Shown here: piece after piece, positions 13,705 through 20,819 of the stretch
How positions within the stretch are numbered: position 1 is the first letter of the stretch
Layout of the letters: each line of letters starts with the position of its first letter
The notes under the pieces: model-generated
The model's database searches: none
Told to the model about the DNA's origin: nothing
Seen by the model: the letters and a program-made list of their open reading frames with translations, nothing else
Virus record (IMG/VR): IMGVR_UViG_3300043434_000386
Coordinates: 1 to 37,864 of that record
Length of the DNA stretch: 37,864 nucleotides
From: a virus
Reading direction: 5' to 3' (one strand)
Made by a program: the position numbers and the translations under genes

Positions 13705-14859
13705 ATGAAAAATATTTTTGCTTTGTCTACAATTGCTTTATTGATAACAGCCTGCGGTGGAGGTGGTAGTGCGGGCACGATTACCCCTCCTGTATCAGCT
13801 AATTACTGTGATGTCAATCAACAAGTTCTTAGTAAGATCAACACAGCACCCATTTATACTTTTCGTGGTCTAACCAGTAGCTGGGCTAATCAGGATAGTG
13901 TACCAGGTGCTCGAGAAGGCGAATGGTTCACTATTGCAGTTATCCATGCATCCACTGTAGCGTCTAAGACAAACGATATTGAACTTAAAAAGAATATTGT
14001 TGATAATTTATACATCTGGGCAAATGCAGACGCATACACAGGTACTTATAAATGTTATGTTGCAAGCAAACCGTTTAATGGTGGTACAGCGGCCTGGAAT
14101 CCTGTTTGTACCCAGTGGACCGTAGATGCTGGCACGGATCTATCAGCGATACAAGATGGAAACTATGTTGGAGAAAAAGTCAACGCTATACGCAGGGCTT
14201 ATGCACTTATTTCACCCTGGGCCAAAGTGCAGGAGCCAGCTAAACATGCCAGAATTAAACAATGGTTGGATTATTGGATTGAATACACGCCACAGGCAAA
14301 TGACGTATATTTTGGCATGGGCATGGGAAGGTATCACCATCAAATGCAAATCGCAGAGGATAATGGCAATCTTGCAGAAGCCAAGAATCTTGCTACTAGA
14401 CTAATGGCAGGTATAGTGCCCTTGGTCAAGGCAGATGGATCTATAGTAGATCGTACAACACGCGGTGACCGCGGACTGTGGTATCACTATGCGTCTTTGA
14501 ATGAAATTACAACGTCTGTTCATCTTGCTAAAAGATATGGTGCGACAGTGCCTGCGGAATTAGAAAAGAATCTACATACGGCAATATCATTATTTTTAAA
14601 TACTCTGGATAATCCTGCATATATTCTTCCCTGGGCCAGTATAGGACATAATAACGGTGGTGATGGTACCAACCAAAACTTTAATTTCTCTACTTGGTTC
14701 GATGATCCCTATGGTGGAAATTGGATTTATTTGTATGCACGTTGGTATCCAGATCATGAAAATACAAAACGATTACAAGCAAAAGTACCTTATGGTAATG
14801 CTAAATCAGAAGCACTAGACATACAGTTTGGAGAAGGATTAGGATGCACAACATCCTAA
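13705..14859 (+). CDS. Lipoprotein with alginate-lyase-like domain
   Basis: 384 residues. A lipoprotein signal is clear: MKNIF, hydrophobic stretch, lipobox LITAC with C17, then a Gly/Ser linker. From about residue 145 the sequence resembles the alpha/alpha-barrel alginate lyase family (PL5-type): AIRRAYALISPW, then GMGRYHHQMQIA (Y210-H211-H212), DGSIVDRTTRGDRGLWYHYASL (DGS at 244-246, R253, R256, Y260, H261) and ITTSVHLAKRYG. The basic and aromatic residues fall where the family keeps its catalytic His, Arg and Tyr, but the usual NNH motif is not conserved, so activity and substrate are uncertain. The protein would be anchored in the host envelope. A terminator follows it. Likely acquired from a bacterium together with the protease. 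Confidence 0.8.
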   Translation: MKNIFALSTIALLITACGGGGSAGTITPPVSANYCDVNQQVLSKINTAPIYTFRGLTSSWANQDSVPGAREGEWFTIAVIHASTVASKTNDIELKKNIVDNLYIWANADAYTGTYKCYVASKPFNGGTAAWNPVCTQWTVDAGTDLSAIQDGNYVGEKVNAIRRAYALISPWAKVQEPAKHARIKQWLDYWIEYTPQANDVYFGMGMGRYHHQMQIAEDNGNLAEAKNLATRLMAGIVPLVKADGSIVDRTTRGDRGLWYHYASLNEITTSVHLAKRYGATVPAELEKNLHTAISLFLNTLDNPAYILPWASIGHNNGGDGTNQNFNFSTWFDDPYGGNWIYLYARWYPDHENTKRLQAKVPYGNAKSEALDIQFGEGLGCTTS

Positions 14860-14861
14860 AC

Positions 14862-14887
14862 AAAAAGGCTACTTTGGTAGCCTTTTT
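14862..14887 (+). terminator. Rho-independent terminator after the lipoprotein gene
   Basis: 11-bp stem AAAAAGGCTAC / GTAGCCTTTTT (14862-14872 / 14877-14887) with loop TTTG and a built-in T-tract. It abuts the -35 box of the uvsW promoter. Confidence 0.9.
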
Positions 14888-14889
14888 CA

Positions 14890-14918
14890 TTGACTTTGTT
14901 TAATAATAAATGTATAAT
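14890..14918 (+). promoter_or_regulatory. Sigma70-type promoter of uvsW, 5 bases before its ATG
   Basis: -35 TTGACT (14890-14895), 17-base spacer, -10 TATAAT (14913-14918). ATG 14924 follows after 5 bases, where transcription would be expected to begin. No ribosome binding site is present, so the mRNA is probably leaderless. Confidence 0.8.
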
Positions 14919-14923
14919 GTGTT

Positions 14924-16384
14924 ATGGAATGTACTATACACATAAAAGACGAAGTTAATATAAAAATATCTGGACTAGAAGTTGGTACTAGACGAAAGCT
15001 AGAAAAAGAATTTAAATTCTTCATGCAATATGCACGTCATACGCCTGCTTATAAACTAGGACGCTGGGATGGATGTGTAAGTTTCTTTTCACTGGGCGGC
15101 GCAAGTTATTTCAATCTGCTAGATAAGATTTTACCTATTATAGTGGATCAAGGATATAAAATTAACATAGACGATAGTAGACCGGTCTATGATTTTAATT
15201 TTATAGAAGTTACAGAAACAACTCATGAGCAAACTATTTGGCCCAAAGGACACTCGCAAGAGGGTAACCCTGTTTTGCTTCGTGACTATCAGGTAGATGC
15301 TATCAATAAGTTTTTACAGAATCCGCAGTGTGTTCAAGAGATAGCAACGGGCGCAGGTAAGACCATTACAACTGCCACTTTGTCTAAAAGTGTGCAAAAT
15401 TATGGTAGAAGCCTAGTTATTGTCCCTAATAAAGACCTAGTTAAACAAACACTGGAAGACTACGAACTACTGGGACTTGATGTAGGCGTTTACTTTGGTG
15501 ACAAAAAAGAACTAGGAAAAACACATACTATCTGTACCTGGCAAAGTTTACACAGTTTACAGAAAAGATTCAAAGAAGGTCTGAGTCCTATAGGGTTAGA
15601 TGAATTCGGAGAAGACTTGATAGCACTGATCGTAGATGAAGCGCACCAAGCCAAAGCAGATGTGCTTAAACAATTACTTAGCGGACCTTTTGCCAATGTT
15701 CCTATTCGCTGGGGGCTTACTGGTACAATTCCCAGGGAAGATTTTGAAAGAATAGGACTAGTGGCATGTCTGGGCAATGTGGTAAATAAGATCGCCGCCA
15801 AAGATCTTCAGGACCTAGGAGTACTTGCAAATTGTACCGTGAATGTGCTACAATTACAGGATACAGTGGCTTACCCCACGTATCAGGAAGAATTAACATT
15901 TCTAACAACAAACAAAACAAGAATAGACTATATATCCAGTCTGGTATCGACATTGTCGGAATCAGGAAATACATTAGTTTTGGTTGATCGCGTGAAGTGT
16001 GGAGAAATGCTTTGTGAGCGATTGCCCGACAGTATATTTGTCAGTGGCACTATGAAAACAACTGATAGAAAAGAACACTACGATGAAATCAAAACTAGCG
16101 ATAAAAAGATTATTGTGGCGACTTATGGTGTGGCCGCTGTGGGCATTAATATTCCTCGTATTTTTAATCTGGTTCTTTTGGAGCCCGGAAAGAGCTTTAC
16201 ACGGGTTATACAAAGTATTGGGCGAGGCATTAGACGAGCTCAGGATAAGGACCATGTAGAAATATGGGACATAACCAGTAGTGCGAAGTTTAGTAAGAAG
16301 CATCTTACCGTAAGAAAAAAATATTATGAGGATGCATCGTACCCGTATAAAATTACTAAAGTTGACTATTTGAAAAAATCTTAA
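14924..16384 (+). CDS. uvsW: DNA helicase UvsW (superfamily 2)
   Basis: 486 residues, close to T4 UvsW (about 500). UvsW remodels replication forks, drives branch migration and unwinds R-loops in the switch to recombination-dependent replication. The N-terminal domain (1-90) matches T4 UvsW in pattern, including the YKLGRWDG segment at 43-50, so the ATG at 14924 is the true start. Helicase motifs: LLRDYQVDAI (118-127), Walker A ATGAGKT (141-147), VDEAH (237-241), GLTGT, then in domain 2 a LVDRV and VATYGV segment and QSIGRGIRR. All key residues present. The gene has its own promoter and a very short or absent leader. Confidence 0.93.
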   Translation: MECTIHIKDEVNIKISGLEVGTRRKLEKEFKFFMQYARHTPAYKLGRWDGCVSFFSLGGASYFNLLDKILPIIVDQGYKINIDDSRPVYDFNFIEVTETTHEQTIWPKGHSQEGNPVLLRDYQVDAINKFLQNPQCVQEIATGAGKTITTATLSKSVQNYGRSLVIVPNKDLVKQTLEDYELLGLDVGVYFGDKKELGKTHTICTWQSLHSLQKRFKEGLSPIGLDEFGEDLIALIVDEAHQAKADVLKQLLSGPFANVPIRWGLTGTIPREDFERIGLVACLGNVVNKIAAKDLQDLGVLANCTVNVLQLQDTVAYPTYQEELTFLTTNKTRIDYISSLVSTLSESGNTLVLVDRVKCGEMLCERLPDSIFVSGTMKTTDRKEHYDEIKTSDKKIIVATYGVAAVGINIPRIFNLVLLEPGKSFTRVIQSIGRGIRRAQDKDHVEIWDITSSAKFSKKHLTVRKKYYEDASYPYKITKVDYLKKS

Positions 16385-16392
16385 TAGGAAGC

Positions 16393-16399
16393 ATAAATA
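16393..16399 (+). promoter_or_regulatory. Putative late promoter core ATAAATA before the second HNH gene
   Basis: GCATAAATAAAAT ends 16 bases before ATG 16416, with AAAGGAG at about 16404-16410 as ribosome binding site. Confidence 0.5.
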
Positions 16400-16415
16400 A
16401 AATAAAGGAGAATTT

Positions 16416-17135
16416 ATGTTTATAAACAACAAGTACAAAAGATGGTATGATTCTATAATATCCAATGCAATGATTAAAAATTTAAGTACCATCGATGAAT
16501 ATACTGAAAAACATCATATTATACCTCGCTCACTTGGTGGAAATGATAATGATACAAATTTAGTAGCATTAACTGCAAGAGAGCATTTTATTTGTCATAT
16601 GCTATTAATTAGGTTTGTAGAAGGGATATACAGGAAAAAGAAAATGCAACATGCATTGGGAATGTTTATTCAAAATAATAAAAAACAAAATCGAATTTTA
16701 ACTTCTAGACAATATGACCTTGCAAGGAAAAATATAAGTTCTGCCAGAATTGGTTCAGTAGTACGCAGTGAAACAAAAGATAAAATTAGTAAAAGTTTAA
16801 AAGGCAACATACCTTGGAATAAAGGACTGATCGGAGTTATAAAGCATTCAGAAGAATCAAATAAAAAACGATCAGAAACATTAACAGGCAAAACTTTTGT
16901 AGATCGATATGGAGAAGATAAAGCAAAAGAAGTAAAAGAAAAATTATCTGAAATAAAAAGAGGTAAACCATCTGGTATGGCAGGTAAACATCATTCTAGT
17001 GAAACAAAAAAATTAATGAGTAAAAATATGAAAGGACCTCGAGGTCTGCAAACAAGGATAGATATCTGTCCTTGTTGTAATGAAAAAAATGTTACAAGTC
17101 GCCATATTAAATTTTGCAAAGAGAGAAATAAATGA
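16416..17135 (+). CDS. HNH homing endonuclease, free-standing
   Basis: 239 residues, paralogue of the HNH protein at 941-1603. HNH core at about 31-62: H33-H34 (HHIIP), N48, H57 and H61 (AREHFICH). The C-terminal half has NUMOD3-like repeats (SEETK/SETKDKISKS, HSEESNKKRSE, HSSETKKLMSKN) and ends in a small zinc-finger-like motif, CPCCNEKNVTSRHIKFC. It lies between the intact uvsW gene and the 17132 gene, which it overlaps by ATGA. Its codons are more A/T-rich than those of its neighbours, a sign of separate origin. It has a good ribosome binding site and its own late-type promoter motif. Confidence 0.88.
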   Translation: MFINNKYKRWYDSIISNAMIKNLSTIDEYTEKHHIIPRSLGGNDNDTNLVALTAREHFICHMLLIRFVEGIYRKKKMQHALGMFIQNNKKQNRILTSRQYDLARKNISSARIGSVVRSETKDKISKSLKGNIPWNKGLIGVIKHSEESNKKRSETLTGKTFVDRYGEDKAKEVKEKLSEIKRGKPSGMAGKHHSSETKKLMSKNMKGPRGLQTRIDICPCCNEKNVTSRHIKFCKERNK

Positions 17136-17632
17136 ACGTACTAACTTCTAACAATGAAGCCTTTGAGTTGAATTCTTTACCAGAGGAAGTAGAAGATCTT
17201 CGGTACGGAGTTCTTGATTGGAATGACCCTAAAAACGTGGATTATCATTTTGTCCCACTGATCTTTATGGAAACGTTTCATGCACCGGCAGCAGTGTTAA
17301 AGATCGGTGATTATGTTATCCAAGTACCTTTAGATTGGTATATTGTAATCGGAGAACCAGATCACGGAGACCCTGAAATAGTTCCAATCATGAATGTCAA
17401 TGATCGAGGTTTCAGTGCCTTTGTATTCAATCCAATTAGCAGTTTTAGACTGGAATTCAAGCCACTAGAAATAATTAATGTATTCCAAGATGTTAGATGG
17501 TTCACTCCAAAACTAAAACACGGGCATATATTAGCAGTGCCACTAACACAGGGCGATAAACCAGTGTGTGCATATTTTGTAAAAGAAACGACTAAATTAC
17601 CGGAAGTTCTTAGCATTGAAAAAATGTTATAA
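17132..17632 (+). CDS. Conserved hypothetical protein of the replication region (166 aa)
   Basis: 166 residues, mainly beta strands with no membrane or signal segment: LKIGDYVIQVPLDWYIVIG, then VNDRGFSAFVFNPISSF and WFTPKLKHGHILAVPL. I recall similar proteins in marine T4-like phages but know no function. It lies directly before the probable clamp loader small subunit, so a replication-related or regulatory role is a guess from context. It starts within the end of the HNH gene (ATGA overlap). Confidence 0.78.
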   Translation: MNVLTSNNEAFELNSLPEEVEDLRYGVLDWNDPKNVDYHFVPLIFMETFHAPAAVLKIGDYVIQVPLDWYIVIGEPDHGDPEIVPIMNVNDRGFSAFVFNPISSFRLEFKPLEIINVFQDVRWFTPKLKHGHILAVPLTQGDKPVCAYFVKETTKLPEVLSIEKML

Positions 17633-17638
17633 TAGCAC

Positions 17639-18151
17639 ATGGCGACTAAAAAGAAAACAGCAAGTACGAACAGGGAACCACCTAAACTCGATATGTTCAA
17701 GCGGGTGTTACCCAGTGCAGATCGGCGCAATAGACAATTTTACGATTCACTGAATGACGAAGAACGCAAGGAGTTCGACAGTGGTTGGCTAATAATGCGA
17801 TATCTAAGCAGTGCCGAGCACAGTAATGCTGGTGTATTGGAACGCTATCTAATTTACACCAATGAACTAGTTAATGTTAATTTTAGTGACATGGATCCTG
17901 AGCTACGCTGGAAATTGATGACAGTGGTGGGCTGTGGACAAAGTGTTCAGCATCCATTTATCAGACCTCCCAGTGGAAAACGTAAAAAGAAAAATCCATT
18001 TAAAGATTGGCTAGCATCACAAAATCCACATCTCAGTGATCAAGAACTAGATATATGGTTAAGTGGCATGGATAAAAAGTCCGCCAAAGATATGCTAGAA
18101 CAATTCAACGTTAAAAACAAAGATATTATTGCCAGTGCAAATGACCTTTAA
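17639..18151 (+). CDS. 62: Probable clamp loader small subunit, gp62-like
   Basis: 170 residues. Not obvious at first sight, but the order of features follows gp62 of marine T4-like phages: a helix WLIMRYLSS, then YLIYTNELVN, a helical stretch ELRWKLMTVVG, a basic turn PPSGKRKKKNPFKDWL, and a C-terminal helical region (LSDQELDIWLSG). gp62 joins gp44 to load the sliding clamp. gp44, gp45 and the polymerase are not in this window, so context is only partial (uvsW, primase and helicase nearby). Alternative: an unrelated replication accessory protein. An extended -10-like TGTTATAAT lies just upstream but has no -35. Confidence 0.5.
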   Translation: MATKKKTASTNREPPKLDMFKRVLPSADRRNRQFYDSLNDEERKEFDSGWLIMRYLSSAEHSNAGVLERYLIYTNELVNVNFSDMDPELRWKLMTVVGCGQSVQHPFIRPPSGKRKKKNPFKDWLASQNPHLSDQELDIWLSGMDKKSAKDMLEQFNVKNKDIIASANDL

Positions 18152-18821
18152 ATGCAAATATTGTAACAGAGACTTTGCTAGAGAAACCACGCTGATGTCA
18201 CATATGTGTGAACAAAAGCGTAGAATAATCTGCAAAGATGACAAAGTCAATCGTATCGCATATCAGAGCTGGCTAATTTTTAGACGCATTAGTATAGCCA
18301 ATGTTAAGCATGACAGGCCCTATGAAGATTTTGTCGCCAATACTTACTTTACGGGCTTTATGAAGTTAAGTAAATATATGATAGATTTGAATTTATCAGA
18401 CACAGAAGATTTTGTTAGGTATCTGATCACTAACAGTATTAAGATGCGAGATTGGACTAAGTCTTTTGTTCTTCATGAGTATGTCAAGCAAAAACTGCGA
18501 ACAGAAACTGCCGACAGGGCAATAGAAAGAACAATATTGCATATCAAGCAGTGGTCTGAAAGCACAAATAGAGACTGGCGTGAATATTTTAAATTGGTAC
18601 CACCGGCGCAATTTGTGCATGATTTTAAATTAGGTAGGCTTAGTCCCTGGTGTTTGTTTGCCACCGATCAAGGAAGTAGATTAGTTGACAGGCTAGAACC
18701 TGGGCAAGTAGAAGACTTAGTTAAGTTTGTGGAACCACAGAGTTGGCGAGCAAGAATGTTAAGAGACCCCGGTGAACGAGATTGGGTGCAAAAAGTTTTT
18801 AATGAAGCGGAAATACTATGA
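18141..18821 (+). CDS. C2HC zinc-finger protein of the replication region (226 aa)
   Basis: 226 residues. The N-terminus is a zinc finger: CKYC at 5-8 (C-x2-C), then H-x-C after 12 residues (TLMSHMCEQKRR). The rest is helical with many Trp and Tyr residues (VHDFKLGRLSPWCLFATDQGS, QSWRARMLRDPGERDWVQKVF). I recall this zinc-finger family as a conserved hypothetical protein of cyanophages. DNA or RNA binding is likely; role unknown. I choose ATG 18141 over TTG 18129 because the finger begins right after it; it overlaps the upstream gene by 11 bases. Confidence 0.8.
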   Translation: MTFKCKYCNRDFARETTLMSHMCEQKRRIICKDDKVNRIAYQSWLIFRRISIANVKHDRPYEDFVANTYFTGFMKLSKYMIDLNLSDTEDFVRYLITNSIKMRDWTKSFVLHEYVKQKLRTETADRAIERTILHIKQWSESTNRDWREYFKLVPPAQFVHDFKLGRLSPWCLFATDQGSRLVDRLEPGQVEDLVKFVEPQSWRARMLRDPGERDWVQKVFNEAEIL

Positions 18822-19054
18822 ATCAATACACAGAAAAACGACAAGTTGCAGCTCTACTGAAGACCACTTCAGAAATAGAAAGCAGTACTTTTAAAGTTAT
18901 CAACGGTATGGTAGAGTTTACCATGGATGGACAAAGAGTATATGTACCTACAGCAGAAGCATTCAGCATGTTACTGAAAAAAGTATCAGTTCTAGAGCAA
19001 CGTCTGATGTCTGTGGATAATAAAGTAATCAATGCACGTAGGCGCAAAGAATGA
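18818..19054 (+). CDS. Small hypothetical protein with coiled-coil end (78 aa)
   Basis: 78 residues: a beta hairpin-like middle (KVINGMVEFTMDGQRVYVPT) and a C-terminal heptad-like helix (FSMLLKKVSVLEQRLMSVDNKVINARRRKE). Overlaps both neighbours by ATGA, so it belongs to one tightly coupled operon from 17132 to 19617. Function unknown; the helix suggests oligomerisation or binding to a partner. Confidence 0.75.
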   Translation: MNQYTEKRQVAALLKTTSEIESSTFKVINGMVEFTMDGQRVYVPTAEAFSMLLKKVSVLEQRLMSVDNKVINARRRKE

Positions 19055-19617
19055 GTACAGATGTCGACATTGACCTTGCCAATAGAGAGCAAATAGTAGA
19101 ACTATTAAAGCCAATTCCAGCCATGCAACTGGATAATGGCAAACCTAGAAAACATAACACAGGTGTTTATTTTCATAATGTACCGGTGAATCCATTTACA
19201 GGACTGGCCACAATAAATTATAAACAGGCCGAAGATCGAGGTTGGTTTAAGATAGACTTACTTAATGTTGGTATCTATGGTGATTTTGAAAGTAATAATC
19301 AAATAGATAATTTGCTGGAAAAAGAACCAATCTGGGAATTATTGGAGCACAGAGAAATAATTGAACAATTATTTCATATACACAGCCACGCCGATACCGT
19401 AATTAAAATGCGTCCTAGAAGCTTGGAACAGTTGGCCATGGTGCTGGCTTGCATACGTCCTGGTAAAAAGCATTTAATTGGTAGAAGCTGGGCAGATGTT
19501 GAGCGTGAAGTATGGGTTAAACCAGACAACGATGATTACTATTTTAAGCGTAGTCACAGTTTTGGTTATGCTCAAGCGATTGTATTACAAATGAATAAGA
19601 TGAGTTATAGTTTTTGA
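19051..19617 (+). CDS. Short protein resembling part of DNA polymerase III alpha (DnaE)
   Basis: 188 residues. Three segments match conserved DnaE blocks in the right order: GWFKIDLLNVG (64-74; DnaE G-x-x-K-x-D-x-L-G), MRPRSLEQLAMVLACIRPG (120-138; DnaE KP-x-x-x-EDI-x-AL-x-A-x-YRPGP) and FKRSHSFGYAQAIV (165-178; DnaE F-x-KSH-x-x-x-YA). The catalytic PD-x-D-x-D motif of the polymerase palm and the PHP domain are absent, so it should not be a polymerase. I recall similar small proteins in marine T4-like phages. It may act as an accessory or decoy at the replication fork; that is inference. Its 3' end overlaps the convergent gene 19605-19973 by 13 bases. Confidence 0.7.
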   Translation: MSTDVDIDLANREQIVELLKPIPAMQLDNGKPRKHNTGVYFHNVPVNPFTGLATINYKQAEDRGWFKIDLLNVGIYGDFESNNQIDNLLEKEPIWELLEHREIIEQLFHIHSHADTVIKMRPRSLEQLAMVLACIRPGKKHLIGRSWADVEREVWVKPDNDDYYFKRSHSFGYAQAIVLQMNKMSYSF

Positions 19618-19973
19618 ACTAGTTGTATCTGTCTGCGTTTGATACGTTTAGTAATTATATTCTGAAGACTAATCGGTACGCCATGTAATATTTCAAAGTC
19701 TTTTACATTATATGTTTTAAGACAATAACTAAATTGTTTGAATTTAGGACCTATGACAAGGTTTATGGGCAACAGTCTATTACTGCCCCACCACCATTCT
19801 TCACCGCAGTCCAAAAAGCCCTGCTTGTCTTCTATGCAATTTAATACATTATAGACGTAAACACTGGCTATGGTATTGGTGTAATTTTGTATTATTCCTA
19901 GAAATTCGTCCTCTCCGCTTTTGCACAAGCTCAAGAAAGGGAATTTTTCTAATATTTCTGTATGATTCGCCAT
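19605..19973 (-). CDS. Conserved hypothetical protein on the - strand (122 aa)
   Basis: 122 residues, one of only two - strand genes. Pattern: FPFLSLCKSGEDEFLGIIQN, GEEWWWGSNRLLPINLVIG, LKTYNVKDFEILHG, KRIKRRQIQLVQKL. I recall this family, with the WWW-x-SNR-x-x-PIN motif, from T4-like cyanophages, where it is of unknown function. It has no ribosome binding site; a CTAAATA motif on the - strand ends 6 bases before its ATG, so a leaderless late transcript is possible. It converges on the DnaE-like gene and diverges from the 20026 gene. Confidence 0.8.
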   Translation of the reverse strand: MANHTEILEKFPFLSLCKSGEDEFLGIIQNYTNTIASVYVYNVLNCIEDKQGFLDCGEEWWWGSNRLLPINLVIGPKFKQFSYCLKTYNVKDFEILHGVPISLQNIITKRIKRRQIQLVQKL

Positions 19974-19979
19974 CGGAAA

Positions 19980-19986
19980 TATTTAG
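19980..19986 (-). promoter_or_regulatory. Late-promoter-like motif CTAAATA on the - strand
   Basis: On the - strand the sequence reads ATAGCTAAATATTTCCG then ATG (19973). It is one base off ATAAATA and faces the + strand motif at 20014-20020 across a 52-base divergent intergenic space. Confidence 0.35.
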
Positions 19987-20013
19987 CTATCATTTCATTT
20001 AAGTGAAAATTAA

Positions 20014-20020
20014 ATAAATA
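20014..20020 (+). promoter_or_regulatory. Putative late promoter core ATAAATA, 5 bases before ATG
   Basis: TAAATAAATATAGCT precedes ATG 20026. There is no ribosome binding site and the start of transcription would fall at or next to the ATG. Confidence 0.5.
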
Positions 20021-20025
20021 TAGCT

Positions 20026-20808
20026 ATGAGCGATACAATTTCATTTTTGCAATATCCACAGCGTAGCATACTTATTGACGCCCAGGGGTACAGTAGGACA
20101 ACCAATATGCCATTTAATACAACACGTAAGACCATATACAAAGGTGTGGATAGCACACTGGGTTTTGATATAAAAAATCAAGATAGAAAACCTGTGAATC
20201 TTTTAGGTAAGACTGTGATGATCAACCTAATGCAAGTTAGAACCGGTGAACTTTTGATTCAACGCAGAGCAGATCTTATCAAACCCGAAGATGGCTTTTG
20301 TGAGTTCACAGTATTCAGCAGTGACTTAATAGACAAGCCTCCGGGAATATATCAGATCAGCGCCGTAGTCTACGACTCTGACGGCATAGCACGTAGTTTA
20401 TATACAGACAACAATCGAAGAGCTACCATGGAAATAGAGCTAATGGATGGTGCTTATCCCAAGTACATTCCAAGCGTTGAATTAACTTTTACACAGTCCA
20501 GCGGCACTTGGACTAGCCAGCCAGTTAAAGCTAATTCTCAACCAAATGACAGCAGTACCTTGCATACCATACAGGTATCGGTTACGGGGTTCAAAGGTAA
20601 CGTGCAGGCTTTGATCAGTTTAGAATATGAAAGTGATGGCAACTACTTTCCAGTGAAATTTGTTAATAATGAATATCTGATCAATTTCGATGGGATCACA
20701 GATATACAAGGTTGGAATTTTCTTGGCAGTGCACGTTGGGTAAAAATAATGTTCACCCCTGACGGCGATAACACCGGAACAGTTGACAAAATACTATACA
20801 GAAGTTAA
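20026..20808 (+). CDS. Probable baseplate or tail-fibre type virion protein (260 aa)
   Basis: 260 residues, almost all beta. Residues about 38-150 resemble the immunoglobulin-like N-terminal domain of phage upper baseplate (BppU-type) proteins: a KGVDSTLGFDIKNQDRKPVNLLGKTVMINL start and a PPGIYQISAVVYDSDG strand pair. A second beta domain follows (SVELTFTQSSGTW ... LISLEYESDGNYFPVKF). No signal or membrane segment. A late-type promoter motif directly upstream fits a virion role. The exact position in the particle cannot be read from sequence. Confidence 0.65.
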   Translation: MSDTISFLQYPQRSILIDAQGYSRTTNMPFNTTRKTIYKGVDSTLGFDIKNQDRKPVNLLGKTVMINLMQVRTGELLIQRRADLIKPEDGFCEFTVFSSDLIDKPPGIYQISAVVYDSDGIARSLYTDNNRRATMEIELMDGAYPKYIPSVELTFTQSSGTWTSQPVKANSQPNDSSTLHTIQVSVTGFKGNVQALISLEYESDGNYFPVKFVNNEYLINFDGITDIQGWNFLGSARWVKIMFTPDGDNTGTVDKILYRS

Positions 20809-20819
20809 AATAGTAAGGC

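Noticed and set aside
14126-14404. 92-residue + strand frame inside the lipoprotein gene
   Set aside because: It runs fully within a well-supported gene in another frame, with no ribosome site and no recognisable content.
17616-17633. Sigma70 promoter before the gp62-like gene
   Set aside because: TGTTATAAT is present, but half comes from the upstream stop codon and there is no -35 at a proper distance.
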